Assembly: GCA_963667505.2 (NCBI GenBank)
Contig: OY763490.2
Location: forward strand, 2,976,001-3,040,000
Length of the DNA stretch: 64,000 bases
Reading direction: 5' to 3'
Origin: Aldehydirespirator sp963667505
GTDB lineage: Bacteria; Actinomycetota; Acidimicrobiia; Acidimicrobiales; Aldehydirespiratoraceae
Both the position numbers and the translations under genes were made by a program. Below, one piece after another: positions 1-8,431 of this stretch; position 1 is the first letter of the stretch, and each line of letters begins with the position of its first letter. The notes under the pieces were generated by a model, which saw only the letters and a program-made list of their open reading frames with translations, made no database searches and had not been told where the DNA came from.

Positions 1-215
1 GCCCACTGTGGGGCCGAGCCGGCGGCTGCCGCATAGGCGGCCCGCACGTCGTCGGCGCCGGCTGATCGCATGACGGCCAGCACCCGGCCGTCGCTGCGGC
101 TCACGAGCTTCTGCTCGGGTCCGGTGCCGGGACTGATCTCGCCGTCGATCAGGACTCCGATCTCGTCGGCGTCGCCGCGGCCGTCCACGGCGATGCGAGC
201 GGGTATCAGCGTCAT
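1..215 (-). CDS. Aldehyde dehydrogenase family protein, N-terminal part (cut by window edge)
   Basis: Only the first 71 codons are present; the frame runs off the left edge. The visible N-terminus has the layout of the NAD(P)-dependent aldehyde dehydrogenase superfamily: a strand ending in LIDGE, a polar turn, then SRSDGRVLAVMRSAGADDV and an Ala-rich helix ending in APQW. None of the catalytic Cys/Glu region is in the window, so substrate and activity cannot be judged. The ATG is preceded by a good GGAGG ribosome site six bases upstream, which fixes the start. It is divergent from the MFS gene at 330 and shares an intergenic region with a GTATAC palindrome pair, so the two are likely co-regulated. 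Other enzymes with a similar N-terminal layout cannot be excluded from 71 residues. Confidence 0.6.
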   Translation of the reverse strand, partial: MTLIPARIAVDGRGDADEIGVLIDGEISPGTGPEQKLVSRSDGRVLAVMRSAGADDVRAAYAAAAGSAPQW

Positions 216-278
216 GGAATGCCTCCGGGAAGCGTGCGCCTCACTCCGCAAGGCGGGCGCGCCGCACACGACCGCGCT

Positions 279-300
279 TTGTATACAGGACGCCGTATAC
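279..300. promoter_or_regulatory. Candidate GntR/FCD operator: paired GTATAC palindromes
   Basis: TTGTATACAG is followed nine bases later by a second GTATAC. TTGTATACAA-like palindromes are typical operators of FadR/FCD-type GntR repressors. The pair lies in the divergent region between the aldehyde dehydrogenase fragment and the MFS gene, and a related GTATATAC site sits upstream of the FCD-type GntR gene at 3872. Binding by that regulator is an inference. Confidence 0.4.
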
Positions 301-329
301 CCTAGGCCGACCGGTTCGAGACTTGCCAA

Positions 330-1604
330 ATGAGAGGACGCATCCAGGTGCACGACCGCTCCGGGCCGGGTCTAGCGTCGGCTGCTGGAACCCGCGGACC
401 CCGGCGACGGACGAGCCGGCCGGAACGCGCCGCCAGCTTCGGCGCGCTGGTCACGGCCTCGCTGCTGGTGACCGCGTCCGCCAATCTGGCCCCTCCGCTG
501 GTGAGCGCGCTGGCCGTGCAGATCCGCGAGGACCTGGCTATTGGCGAGACCCAGATCGGGATGACGGTGAGCGTCTTCTTCTGCGTGGGCGTCGCCACCT
601 CGGCTCTGGCCGGCAGGCTGGTGGAGCGCATCGGGCCGGCCGCTTCCCTGCGTCTGGCCGCGGCGATGGGCGGCGCGATGCTGGTAGCCGCCGGGGCGAC
701 CGCCCGCTCCTGGGCGGTGCTGGTGGCGTTCGTCGCGGCCGCCGGTCTAGCCAACTCGCTGGCCCAGCCCGCCGCCAACCTCTACGTCGCCCGGGGGGTG
801 TCGAACCGGCGCCAGGGCCTGGCCCTCGGCATCCAGAAGTCGGGCATCCCGACCGGGTCGCTGCTGGCCGGGCTGGCCGTGCCGACGGTCGGCTTGACGA
901 TCGGCTGGGCCTGGGCCTTCGCGCTCGGCGGGCTGCTGGCGTTCGGGGTGTCGCTGGGCGTGCCGTCCGTGGGCGAGGCGCCGGCTGCTGGCAACCGCCG
1001 CGGCCCGTCCGCCTCCGGCTCCGCAGTCCGGCCGAGGCCCGACCTGCCGATGCGGCTGCTGGTGGCGGTGGCCTGCTCCACCTGTCTGGCCGCGATGGGC
1101 TCCATGGGCCTGGGGTCCTTCTTCGTGCTCTCCAGCGTCGAGACGGGCATCGAGGAGGGCGCCGCCGGGCTTCTGCTGATGGTGGGGAGCGTCGTGGGCA
1201 TCGCGGCGCGCTTGGCCATGGGAGCGAGCGCCGACCGCAGCTCGATCAGCCCCTGGCACATGCTCACCGCCATGTTCGCGGTGGCCGGGCTGGCCTTCGT
1301 CGGGTTCGCCGCAGGGTCGAAGGCCATGCTGTTCGTGGCGATGCCCTTCGCCTTCGCGACCTCGTTCTCGTGGCCGGGGCTGTTCCATCTGGCCATGGTC
1401 CGCTCCAACCCCTCGGCGCCCGGCGCGGCCACCGGCATCACCATGACCGGGAGCTTCACCGGGGCGGTGGTCGGCCCGCTGCTGTTCGGCGTGCTGGTGG
1501 AGACGGCCGGCTACGCCTGGGCCTGGGGCTACACCGCGGCCACATCGGCCGCAGCCGCCGCAGTGATGGCCGCCGTGAGCCGCCTGATCGCCCCCCGCGG
1601 CTAG
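330..1604 (+). CDS. MFS transporter (CynX/NimT-like)
   Basis: A 424-residue major facilitator with about twelve hydrophobic segments and an Arg-rich cytoplasmic N-terminus of about 35 residues. The loop between segments 2 and 3 carries ALAGRLVERIGPA, the family's G-x-L-x-x-R-x-G type motif. The general shape resembles the cyanate/nitroimidazole permease group, but the substrate cannot be read from sequence. It is divergent from the aldehyde dehydrogenase fragment. Its stop overlaps the stop of the convergent amidohydrolase by four bases. With the nearby amidohydrolase, epimerase and GntR regulator it probably imports or exports the compound catabolised here. Confidence 0.8.
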   Translation: MRGRIQVHDRSGPGLASAAGTRGPRRRTSRPERAASFGALVTASLLVTASANLAPPLVSALAVQIREDLAIGETQIGMTVSVFFCVGVATSALAGRLVERIGPAASLRLAAAMGGAMLVAAGATARSWAVLVAFVAAAGLANSLAQPAANLYVARGVSNRRQGLALGIQKSGIPTGSLLAGLAVPTVGLTIGWAWAFALGGLLAFGVSLGVPSVGEAPAAGNRRGPSASGSAVRPRPDLPMRLLVAVACSTCLAAMGSMGLGSFFVLSSVETGIEEGAAGLLLMVGSVVGIAARLAMGASADRSSISPWHMLTAMFAVAGLAFVGFAAGSKAMLFVAMPFAFATSFSWPGLFHLAMVRSNPSAPGAATGITMTGSFTGAVVGPLLFGVLVETAGYAWAWGYTAATSAAAAAVMAAVSRLIAPRG

Positions 1605-2701
1605 ACGACCGAGAGGCCGTAGAGGCGTTCGGCGTTGTTGGCTAGGACGGCTTGCTTGTCGGCGTCGGACAGGGCCGGGTTCTCCAGCAGTTCGTCGATC
1701 TCGTGACGGCAGGTGGCCGCGGTGACCTCGTGGGGGAAGTCCGACGAGAACACCAGTGGCGCGCTGCCCACCAGCTCCACGAATCGGGCCAGGCCCAGCT
1801 CGTCGCCCTCGCAGCCGACGAAGACGCGACCCGCGTCGGCGTGGGCCAGCACGTAGTCGCTGACCCGCCCGCCGGGGGAGACCGCGCAGAACCTCCCGGC
1901 CGGGTCGTGCTGGCTGAACGCGGCCCACGAGTTGTCGAAGCGCTCAAGGCAGGTGACGAACCAGTTGACGCCGCCCTCCAGGAAGGCGATGCGCAGACCG
2001 GGATGGCGGTCGAGGATGCCGTTGGAGACGATCCCGGCCAGCGCGATCATCTGGCCCCAGGGATGGCCCAGGGCGTGAACGAAGGGCCACACGTCGAGAT
2101 GGTCGATGCCGAAGTTGGCGTGGCAGCCGCCGTGCACGGCCAGCGGGCAGCCGAGCCGCTCGGCCTCGGCGTACACCGGCCAGTACTCGGGCGAGCCGAG
2201 ATGGCCCTTGAGCCCGTTGGAGGGCAGCATGGCACCCACCAGGCCTAGCTCGGCCACCGCCCGCCCGAGCTCGGCCACCGCCGCCTCGGGCACTTGCATC
2301 GGCAGCAGGGCCATGCCGCCGAGCCGGTCGTCGGCCCGCACGTGGGTCTCGCTCAGCCAGTCGTTGTAGGCCCGGGCCAGCGCCACCGCCACCTCCGGGT
2401 AGTTGACCCGGCCGATGGACAGGCCCGCGGTCGGGTAGAGCACGGCGGCGGAGATGCCCACCGTGTCGAGGAACTCCCGCCACTGCGGGGCCCTCACCCG
2501 CCCGGCCCGGTTGAAGCTGGCAGCCGAGTGCCGGAAGCTGGTGTGCACGTGGTCCAGCGGCGGGAACAGGCCCACCACCGGCGGCACCAGGCCCACGCTG
2601 CGGGGCGTCTCCAGCGCCATCTCCCGGTAGGCCTCCGGCAAGTACTCGAGTATCTCCGAGGAGTCCTCCTGAACGTGGCCGTCGGCGTCGATCACCCTCA
2701 T
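1601..2701 (-). CDS. Amidohydrolase 2 family metal-dependent hydrolase/decarboxylase
   Basis: 366 residues. The N-terminus MRVIDADGHVQE is the metal-binding start of the amidohydrolase-2 (ACMSD/gamma-resorcylate decarboxylase-like) TIM barrels. A later metal His lies in AVHGGCHANFG, and the C-terminal catalytic Asp in VFSSDFPHE, followed by the usual NAERLYGL end helix. Known members hydrolyse lactones or decarboxylate aromatic acids; which applies here is not decidable. Its ATG overlaps the TGA of the upstream epimerase (ATGA), so the two are probably translationally coupled. A second member of the same family lies at 42075. Confidence 0.85.
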   Translation of the reverse strand: MRVIDADGHVQEDSSEILEYLPEAYREMALETPRSVGLVPPVVGLFPPLDHVHTSFRHSAASFNRAGRVRAPQWREFLDTVGISAAVLYPTAGLSIGRVNYPEVAVALARAYNDWLSETHVRADDRLGGMALLPMQVPEAAVAELGRAVAELGLVGAMLPSNGLKGHLGSPEYWPVYAEAERLGCPLAVHGGCHANFGIDHLDVWPFVHALGHPWGQMIALAGIVSNGILDRHPGLRIAFLEGGVNWFVTCLERFDNSWAAFSQHDPAGRFCAVSPGGRVSDYVLAHADAGRVFVGCEGDELGLARFVELVGSAPLVFSSDFPHEVTAATCRHEIDELLENPALSDADKQAVLANNAERLYGLSVV

Positions 2702-3672
2702 CCGGCCAGCCAGCGGAGGTAGTCGGCGACGGCCGCGTCCATCGGGTACTCGACCTCGTAGCCGAGGTCGCGGCGCGAGGCGGTGAGATCCATCGGGCTG
2801 GTCGGGTTGCCGTACTTGGTCATCGAGTCCTCCTGGGTGACCTCCAAGTCGATGGACCGCCCGGCGGCCTGCTCGATCTGGGCGATGATCTCCGCGATCG
2901 TGTGGAGCTCTCCCATCGCGGCGCTGTAGACCCGGTTGGGCACCTCCGGCGCGAACGCGGCCCGCACCAGCGCCTGGGCGCCGTCCACGGAGTAGGTGTA
3001 GTCCATGCCCTGACGGTGCAGATCAGGCTCGGCGATGCGGTAGGTGCGCCCGAAATGAGCGCACTCGATGAGCTGCTTGAGGAGCTTGCTGGGCCCTCCG
3101 CCGGGCGTGCCGTGCCACGGGCCGAAGACCCCGGCGAAGCGGACCACCGCGGTGTCGAGCCCGTAGGAGTCGGTGTAGTTGTGGCACAGCCACTCCGAGG
3201 CCAGCTTCATGGACGCGTACAGCGACGGCGGATACTCGCTGACGACCTTGATCCCGAAGTCCTCGACGGTGTCGGCGGCGGGGTCCACGCTGCGGCGGCC
3301 CATGGTCACCACCGTCGAGCTGCAGAACACCACCCTGCGGATCCCGGCCATGCGAGCGGCCTCCAGCACGTTGAGAGTGCCCATCACGTTGACCCTCACG
3401 CCCGCCACCGGGCGGGGAATCAGGTCGCGGGTCAGCAGCGACGCGGTGTGGATGATCCGGTCGACGCCGAAGGCGTCGATGGCCTTGAGCAGATCGCCGA
3501 TGTCGCCGATGTCGCCCTTCACCCTGTCCACCGAGTCCTCCGGGAGGCGCTCGGCAAGATTGCGGTCGCTGAAGGCGACGTCGTACAGGACGGGCCTCTG
3601 GCCACGCTCTGCGGCGATGCGGGCCGCGGCCAGCGACCCCATCATTCCTGCGCCGGTTATGAGAGTCGTCAA
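2698..3672 (-). CDS. NAD-dependent epimerase/dehydratase (extended SDR)
   Basis: An extended short-chain dehydrogenase/reductase of about 324 residues. The N-terminal nucleotide-binding turn reads LITGAGMMGS, and the catalytic Tyr and Lys lie in SLYASMKLASEW. The sugar-nucleotide epimerase fold is clear; the substrate is not. I prefer the TTG at 3672, which starts directly at the Rossmann strand and has GGGGG eight bases upstream. An upstream ATG at 3702 would add ten residues (MFRPQHGGRP) not needed by the fold. It is the first gene of a two-gene minus-strand operon with the amidohydrolase and is divergent from the GntR gene at 3872. Confidence 0.8.
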   Translation of the reverse strand: MTTLITGAGMMGSLAAARIAAERGQRPVLYDVAFSDRNLAERLPEDSVDRVKGDIGDIGDLLKAIDAFGVDRIIHTASLLTRDLIPRPVAGVRVNVMGTLNVLEAARMAGIRRVVFCSSTVVTMGRRSVDPAADTVEDFGIKVVSEYPPSLYASMKLASEWLCHNYTDSYGLDTAVVRFAGVFGPWHGTPGGGPSKLLKQLIECAHFGRTYRIAEPDLHRQGMDYTYSVDGAQALVRAAFAPEVPNRVYSAAMGELHTIAEIIAQIEQAAGRSIDLEVTQEDSMTKYGNPTSPMDLTASRRDLGYEVEYPMDAAVADYLRWLAG

Positions 3673-3800
3673 CGGTCGCCCCCCGTGCTGTGGCCTGAAC
3701 ATCCTGAAGCATCCGGCACGACGACCGATCCCACCGGGTCTTCCGCGGTCTCCCGACTGGCGGGGTCACCGATGGGGCATTGGACGCCGAGCCGTGCCAA

Positions 3801-3812
3801 CGTATATACAAG
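3801..3812. promoter_or_regulatory. Candidate GntR operator upstream of its own gene
   Basis: CGTATATACAAG contains the eight-base palindrome GTATATAC. It sits about 60 bases before the GntR start and about 130 bases before the divergent epimerase start. It resembles the GTATAC pair at 281-300, as expected for an autoregulated FCD-type repressor that also controls the neighbouring catabolic genes. Not tested. Confidence 0.35.
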
Positions 3813-3871
3813 GCCAGGGGTCCAACCCGAGCCAAGCTCAGTGAGCCGCAGGCGAGCACGGAGGGCCGTCA

Positions 3872-4558
3872 GTGAGCGACAACGCTGACAACAGCGCTGA
3901 CAACAATGACAGCCCGCTGCGGGAGGTCGTCGCCGGTCAGCTGCGCGCTCTGATCCTCAGCGGCGAGCTGAAGCCGGGCGAGCGGCTGGTGGAGGGCCAT
4001 CTCGCCGAGCGCCTCGGAGTGAGCCGCAATCCGGTGAGGGAGGCGATGCGGTCGCTGGAGGCGACGGGCCTGATCGAAGTCGTGCCCCGTCGCGGGGCCC
4101 ATGTGAGCACGATCGACCCGTGCACCGTGCACCACATCCAGCAGATCAGGATCCTCGTGGAGGGTTACGCGGTGGAGCAGGCGGCCGAGCGCCAGGACCC
4201 CGGCGCCATCGACCGCATCCGCCGCTGCCTCGAGGACGGCCAGCTCGCCACCCGGAGAGGGGACGCGGTGACCGCGGCAGCCTGCCACCGGGACTTCCAC
4301 CTCGCGGTGGAGCAGGCCGCGGGAATCCCCTTCCTCAACCAAGTGCTCGACCCGTTGCGCAACCAGACCGAGATGGTGTTCTCCCTGATCCTCGACGAGC
4401 GGGGGCACATCACCTGGGAGGAGCACGAGGCGATCTACGAGGCGGTGGCCTCCGGCAACGCGGCGTGCGCGAGCGAACTGGTGCGCGAGCACGTCACCAA
4501 CGCTCTGGAGTCCTTCCAGCAGACCATGAGCCCGGCGGCAGCCGAGGCTCAGCCTTGA
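3872..4558 (+). CDS. GntR family transcriptional regulator, FCD ligand-binding type
   Basis: 228 residues from a GTG start. Residues about 15-80 form the winged helix, with LILSGELKPGERLVEGHLAE and LGVSRNPVREAMRSLEATG, typical of GntR proteins. Residues about 90-215 are an all-helical FCD domain; His in ACHRDFH and HITWEEHEAI are candidate metal or ligand contacts. The family usually represses its neighbours and is released by an organic acid. Its TGA overlaps the TTG start of the next gene. It probably acts on the epimerase-amidohydrolase operon and on the MFS/aldehyde dehydrogenase pair. Confidence 0.88.
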   Translation: MSDNADNSADNNDSPLREVVAGQLRALILSGELKPGERLVEGHLAERLGVSRNPVREAMRSLEATGLIEVVPRRGAHVSTIDPCTVHHIQQIRILVEGYAVEQAAERQDPGAIDRIRRCLEDGQLATRRGDAVTAAACHRDFHLAVEQAAGIPFLNQVLDPLRNQTEMVFSLILDERGHITWEEHEAIYEAVASGNAACASELVREHVTNALESFQQTMSPAAAEAQP

Positions 4559-7182
4559 CGGTCGCGAACGGCTCTCAGGCAGAGCTGCGCCGACAAGCCG
4601 AACGCTGGCTGGCGGCCGACCCGGATCCCGAGACCCGAGCCGAACTGCGCGGCCTGCTGGCCGGCGACCACCACGAACTGGGTGTGCGGTTCGCCGGTCG
4701 GCTGACCTTCGGCACTGCGGGCATTCGAGGGCCGATGGGGGCGGGGCCCATGAGGATGAACCGCGTCCTGGTGCGGATCGTGGCCGCCGCGTTGGCCGAG
4801 CGGGTCCTGCAGGAGCGGGAAGAGAGCCCGATGGTGGTGGTCGGCCGCGACGCCCGCCGAGGGAGCGCCGACTTCGCGGCCGACACGGCCCGGGTGCTGG
4901 CCGCCCGCGGCGTGCGGACGGCGGTGCTGCCTGAGCCGATTCCCACCCCGCTGCTGGCCTTCGCCGCCAAGCACTTGGAGGCGTCGGCCGGAGTGATGGT
5001 CACCGCCAGCCACAATCCCCGATCCGACAATGGCTACAAGGTGTACTGGCGAGGCGGCGCCCAGCTGGCCAAGCCGGTAGACGCCGAGATCAGCGCGCTG
5101 ATCGACCGCACCCCGCCGCTGGCCGAGCCCGACCTGGCACCGACGAGCCATCCGCTGATCGCGGCCACCGACGACGGCCTGGTCGACGACTACGTGGACG
5201 CGGCCGTGGGACTGCTGGCCCCGGACGGCCCGCGATCGGCCTGCATCGCCTACACGCCGCTTCACGGCGTGGGCGCGGCGACCTTCCGCACGGCCCTTGC
5301 CAGAGCCGGATTCCCGGCGCCGGCGGTGGTGGCCGAACAGGCCGAGCCCGACCCGGACTTTCCCACCGCGCCGTTCCCCAACCCGGAGGAGACCGGTGTG
5401 CTCGACCGGCTGCTGGCGGTGGCCGCCGAGACGGAAGCGGATGTGGCCCTGGCCCACGATCCCGACGCCGACCGGCTGGCGGTGGCGATGCCCGAAGGCG
5501 GGCGGTGGAGGCTGCTGACCGGCGACGAGACGGGATGTCTGCTGGCCGAGCACCTCCTGAGGCGGGCCGCCCTCGCCGACGAGGCCCGCCGCGGCCAGCG
5601 GCGCGGGCTGGTGATCAACACAGTGGTGTCGTCGCGTCTGCTGCCCCGCATCGCCGCCTGCCACGGCGCCGACTGGGCCGAGACGCTCACCGGCTTCAAG
5701 TGGATCATGCAGGCCCGATCGCAGCGGGCCGCCACCCACGACCTGCTGCTGGGCTACGAGGACGCGCTCGGCTACGCCGTGGGCGAGGCGGTGAGGGACA
5801 AGGACGGCATCGCCGCGGGGCTGGTCATGGCCGAGCTGGTCGCCGAACTCAAGCTCCACGGGAGGACCTTGGGCGACCTCCTCGGCGACCTGCACCGCCG
5901 ACACGGCGTGCATGCCACCGGGCAGCGCTCGATCCGCTTCGAGTCCGCGCCCGGCGACGAGCCGCCCATGAGGAGGGCCATGGCCGCGCTGCGGGCGGCG
6001 CCGCCCGCCGCGCTGGCCGGAGCGGCGGTGACCGAGGTGCACGACCTCGAAGCCGGGAGCCGGCATCTGCCGCCCGCGGACGCCGTGGTGCTGGACCTGT
6101 TCGGGGCCGAGGCCAGGGTGGTGGTCAGGCCGAGCGGCACCGAACCGAAGATGAAGGTGTACGCGGAGGCAGTCGTCGCCCCGCCCGAGCACGACGAGGA
6201 CGGCTCGTGGTTGAGCTCGGCCCGCGTCGAGGCCCGCAACACGATGACAGCCGTGCTCGGCGCGGCCGTCCGGCATGTGGCCGACCCCGAGCGGCATGAG
6301 CGCGGCCGCGTCCTGGCCGCGGCGACCGAGGCTCGACCGGTCAGTCCGACGCGATCGCCCGGCGCAGCCGCGAGGGCGACCTCATCGCCGTCGTCGGGAC
6401 GTTCAGTCGGCCGCGGCGAGGCCCGGGCCGATGATCTGCGCCTGGTGGTGCGATGCACCGACCTGACCACCCTGGAGGGCGACGACACTCCCGGCCGTGT
6501 CCGTGCGCTCTGCTCGCAGGCGCTGCGCCCCGACCCGGCCGATCCCACGGTGGGGCCGGTGGCCGCGGTGTGCGTCTACGGATCGCTGGCGGGTCTGGCC
6601 GCCGAGGTGCTGGCAGGAACGCCGGTGGCGGTGGCCAGCGTGGCTGGAGCCTTCCCCAGCGGGTTGTCGCCGTTGGATACCAGGGCGGCCGAGGTGAGGG
6701 CCGCGGTGGCTGCGGGCGCCGCAGAGATCGACACCGTCCTGAACCGCTCGGCCTTCTTGGCGGGCCGCCCCGACCTGGCCTGCTCGGAGCTGCGGGAGCT
6801 GCGGAAGGCCGCGGGCTCGGCCCGGCTCAAGGTGATCCTCGAGGTGTGCGAGTTGGGCTCCGACGCGGCGATCGCCGAGGCCACCCGGCTGGCCATCGAC
6901 GCGGGCGCCGACATGGTGAAGACCTCCACCGGCAAGGGCTCCGCGGGCGCTTCACCGGCTGCGGTGGCCGTCATGGCCGAGACGGTGGCCGAGCACTGCG
7001 CGGCCGGAGGCCGTCCGGTCGGGATCAAGGTCTCGGGCGGCGTGCGAGCCGCGGACGAGGCCCTCGGATACGTCGACATCGTCCGATCGGTGCTGGGCGC
7101 CGACTGGCTCAACCCCGAACGCCTCCGTTTCGGCGCCTCCAGCCTGCTGGGGGATGTGATAGCCGAACTCGCCGCCGGCTAG
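4555..7182 (+). CDS. Phosphohexomutase-family (phosphopentomutase-like) / deoxyribose-phosphate aldolase fusion
   Basis: One 875-residue reading frame with two full enzymes. Residues 1-545 are an alpha-D-phosphohexomutase: phospho-Ser loop TASHNP with Ser152, metal loop DPDADR at 302-307, sugar loop GYEDALGY, and phosphate-binding RPSGTEPK from 525. Residues about 546-625 are a low-complexity linker. Residues 626-875 are DeoC: Asp726 in EIDTV, Schiff-base Lys789 in VKTSTGKG and Lys825 in IKVSGG. DeoC cleaves 2-deoxyribose-5-phosphate to glyceraldehyde-3-phosphate and acetaldehyde. A phosphopentomutase would supply that substrate from deoxyribose-1-phosphate, so the fusion suggests two consecutive salvage steps in one chain; phosphogluco- or phosphomannomutase activity is the alternative. 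The TTG start overlaps the GntR stop. I see no stop and no ribosome site at the domain junction. Confidence 0.88.
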   Translation: MTVANGSQAELRRQAERWLAADPDPETRAELRGLLAGDHHELGVRFAGRLTFGTAGIRGPMGAGPMRMNRVLVRIVAAALAERVLQEREESPMVVVGRDARRGSADFAADTARVLAARGVRTAVLPEPIPTPLLAFAAKHLEASAGVMVTASHNPRSDNGYKVYWRGGAQLAKPVDAEISALIDRTPPLAEPDLAPTSHPLIAATDDGLVDDYVDAAVGLLAPDGPRSACIAYTPLHGVGAATFRTALARAGFPAPAVVAEQAEPDPDFPTAPFPNPEETGVLDRLLAVAAETEADVALAHDPDADRLAVAMPEGGRWRLLTGDETGCLLAEHLLRRAALADEARRGQRRGLVINTVVSSRLLPRIAACHGADWAETLTGFKWIMQARSQRAATHDLLLGYEDALGYAVGEAVRDKDGIAAGLVMAELVAELKLHGRTLGDLLGDLHRRHGVHATGQRSIRFESAPGDEPPMRRAMAALRAAPPAALAGAAVTEVHDLEAGSRHLPPADAVVLDLFGAEARVVVRPSGTEPKMKVYAEAVVAPPEHDEDGSWLSSARVEARNTMTAVLGAAVRHVADPERHERGRVLAAATEARPVSPTRSPGAAARATSSPSSGRSVGRGEARADDLRLVVRCTDLTTLEGDDTPGRVRALCSQALRPDPADPTVGPVAAVCVYGSLAGLAAEVLAGTPVAVASVAGAFPSGLSPLDTRAAEVRAAVAAGAAEIDTVLNRSAFLAGRPDLACSELRELRKAAGSARLKVILEVCELGSDAAIAEATRLAIDAGADMVKTSTGKGSAGASPAAVAVMAETVAEHCAAGGRPVGIKVSGGVRAADEALGYVDIVRSVLGADWLNPERLRFGASSLLGDVIAELAAG

Positions 7183-7352
7183 CTCCGCAAGAACCTCGGG
7201 TCGGATTGTGTGGACGCGCAACAGAGAACTCACCCGAGAACTACGGCCCGGCGGGTCTCGTCGGAGCGGCAAGGCTTCGGCGGCCGACGCGGCGGCCTTG
7301 TTCGGCAGGATCGGCCGGGCACGACCATAATTCGGCACCTGGGAGGGCTTGC

Positions 7353-8426
7353 ATGACCGAGTCGGCGGCAGCCGTGGAGATCGAGGGCGTCACCAAGCGC
7401 TTCGGTGAAGTCGTGGCGGTGGACAATGTCGATCTGGCCATCGACGACGGCGAGTTCTTCGCCCTGCTGGGACCGTCGGGCTGCGGCAAGACCACCACCC
7501 TGCGAATGATCGCCGGTCTCGACCTGCCGACCGAGGGCAGCCTGCGGATCTTCGGCGAGGAAGTCGGGACGGCGCCGCCGGACCGCAGGCCGGTCAACAC
7601 CGTGTTCCAGGCCTACGCCCTGTTCCCCCACATGACCGTCCGCCAGAACATCGAGTTCGGGCTACGAATGCGGAGAGTCAAGGCCCCCGAGCGCGGCCGT
7701 CGGGTAGAGGAGGCCGTGGAGATGGTGCGCCTCACCGGAATGGAGGACCGCAGGCCGTCCCAACTCTCCGGCGGCCAGCAGCAGCGGGTGGCGCTGGCCC
7801 GGGCCCTGGTCAACCAGCCCAAGGTGCTGCTGCTCGACGAGCCGCTAGGTGCGCTCGACCTCAAACTGCGCCAGGAGATGCAGCAGGAGCTCAAGGCGCT
7901 GCAGCATCAGGTGGGCATCACCTTCGTGTTCGTCACCCACGACCAGGAGGAGGCGCTCGCCATGAGCGAGCGGATCGGGGTGATGTCGGAGGGCCGCCTG
8001 CTCCAGGTCGGCACTCCCCGGGAGATCTACGAGCGGCCGGCCAGCCGCTTCGTGGCCGACTTCATCGGCCGCACCAACCTCCTGGAGGCCTCGGTGGAGT
8101 CGGCCGGGACGGTGCGGCTCGCCAGCGGCGTCCGCATCGAGGCCCAGACATCGCTGCCGGCGGGGGCGGAGGTGGCTCTCAGCCTGCGTCCCGAGCGGGC
8201 CCGCCTGCACCGGCGGGGGGCGACCACCCGCGAGGCCGAGGGCTCGCGTCTCAACGGCGAAGTGCGCGACATCACCTACCTGGGCCACGCCGTGGTCTAC
8301 GCGGTGGCCGTCGGGACGATGTCGGTGGAGGTGCGCGTCGAGGGGGAGACCGGCGAACCCTTCGCGGTTGGCGACGAGGTGACCGTCGGCTGGGACCGCG
8401 GCGCGGCCGCGGTGGTGGCGGACTGA
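7353..8426 (+). CDS. potA: Spermidine/putrescine-type ABC transporter ATP-binding protein
   Basis: 357 residues. Walker A GPSGCGKT is near residue 40, the signature LSGGQQQR near 138, Walker B VLLLDEPLGALD follows, and the switch His is in FVTHDQEEAL. The C-terminal third is a TOBE-type beta domain, as in PotA-like ATPases. Start ATG with GGGAGGG seven bases upstream. It heads a potA-potB-potC-potD operon; the next gene follows after five bases. The 170 bases before it (7183-7352) hold no gene and presumably the operon promoter. Substrate class (polyamine or similar) is inferred from the whole set. Confidence 0.9.
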   Translation: MTESAAAVEIEGVTKRFGEVVAVDNVDLAIDDGEFFALLGPSGCGKTTTLRMIAGLDLPTEGSLRIFGEEVGTAPPDRRPVNTVFQAYALFPHMTVRQNIEFGLRMRRVKAPERGRRVEEAVEMVRLTGMEDRRPSQLSGGQQQRVALARALVNQPKVLLLDEPLGALDLKLRQEMQQELKALQHQVGITFVFVTHDQEEALAMSERIGVMSEGRLLQVGTPREIYERPASRFVADFIGRTNLLEASVESAGTVRLASGVRIEAQTSLPAGAEVALSLRPERARLHRRGATTREAEGSRLNGEVRDITYLGHAVVYAVAVGTMSVEVRVEGETGEPFAVGDEVTVGWDRGAAAVVAD

Positions 8427-8431
8427 CGAGG

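Noticed and set aside
302..778. Long opposite-strand open frames over many genes
   Set aside because: They are products of GC-rich codon bias with low-complexity Arg/Pro/Ala translations and no domain features.
6430..7182. Separate deoC gene starting inside the fusion
   Set aside because: No start with a ribosome site near 6430 and no stop before it; the frame is continuous from 4555.
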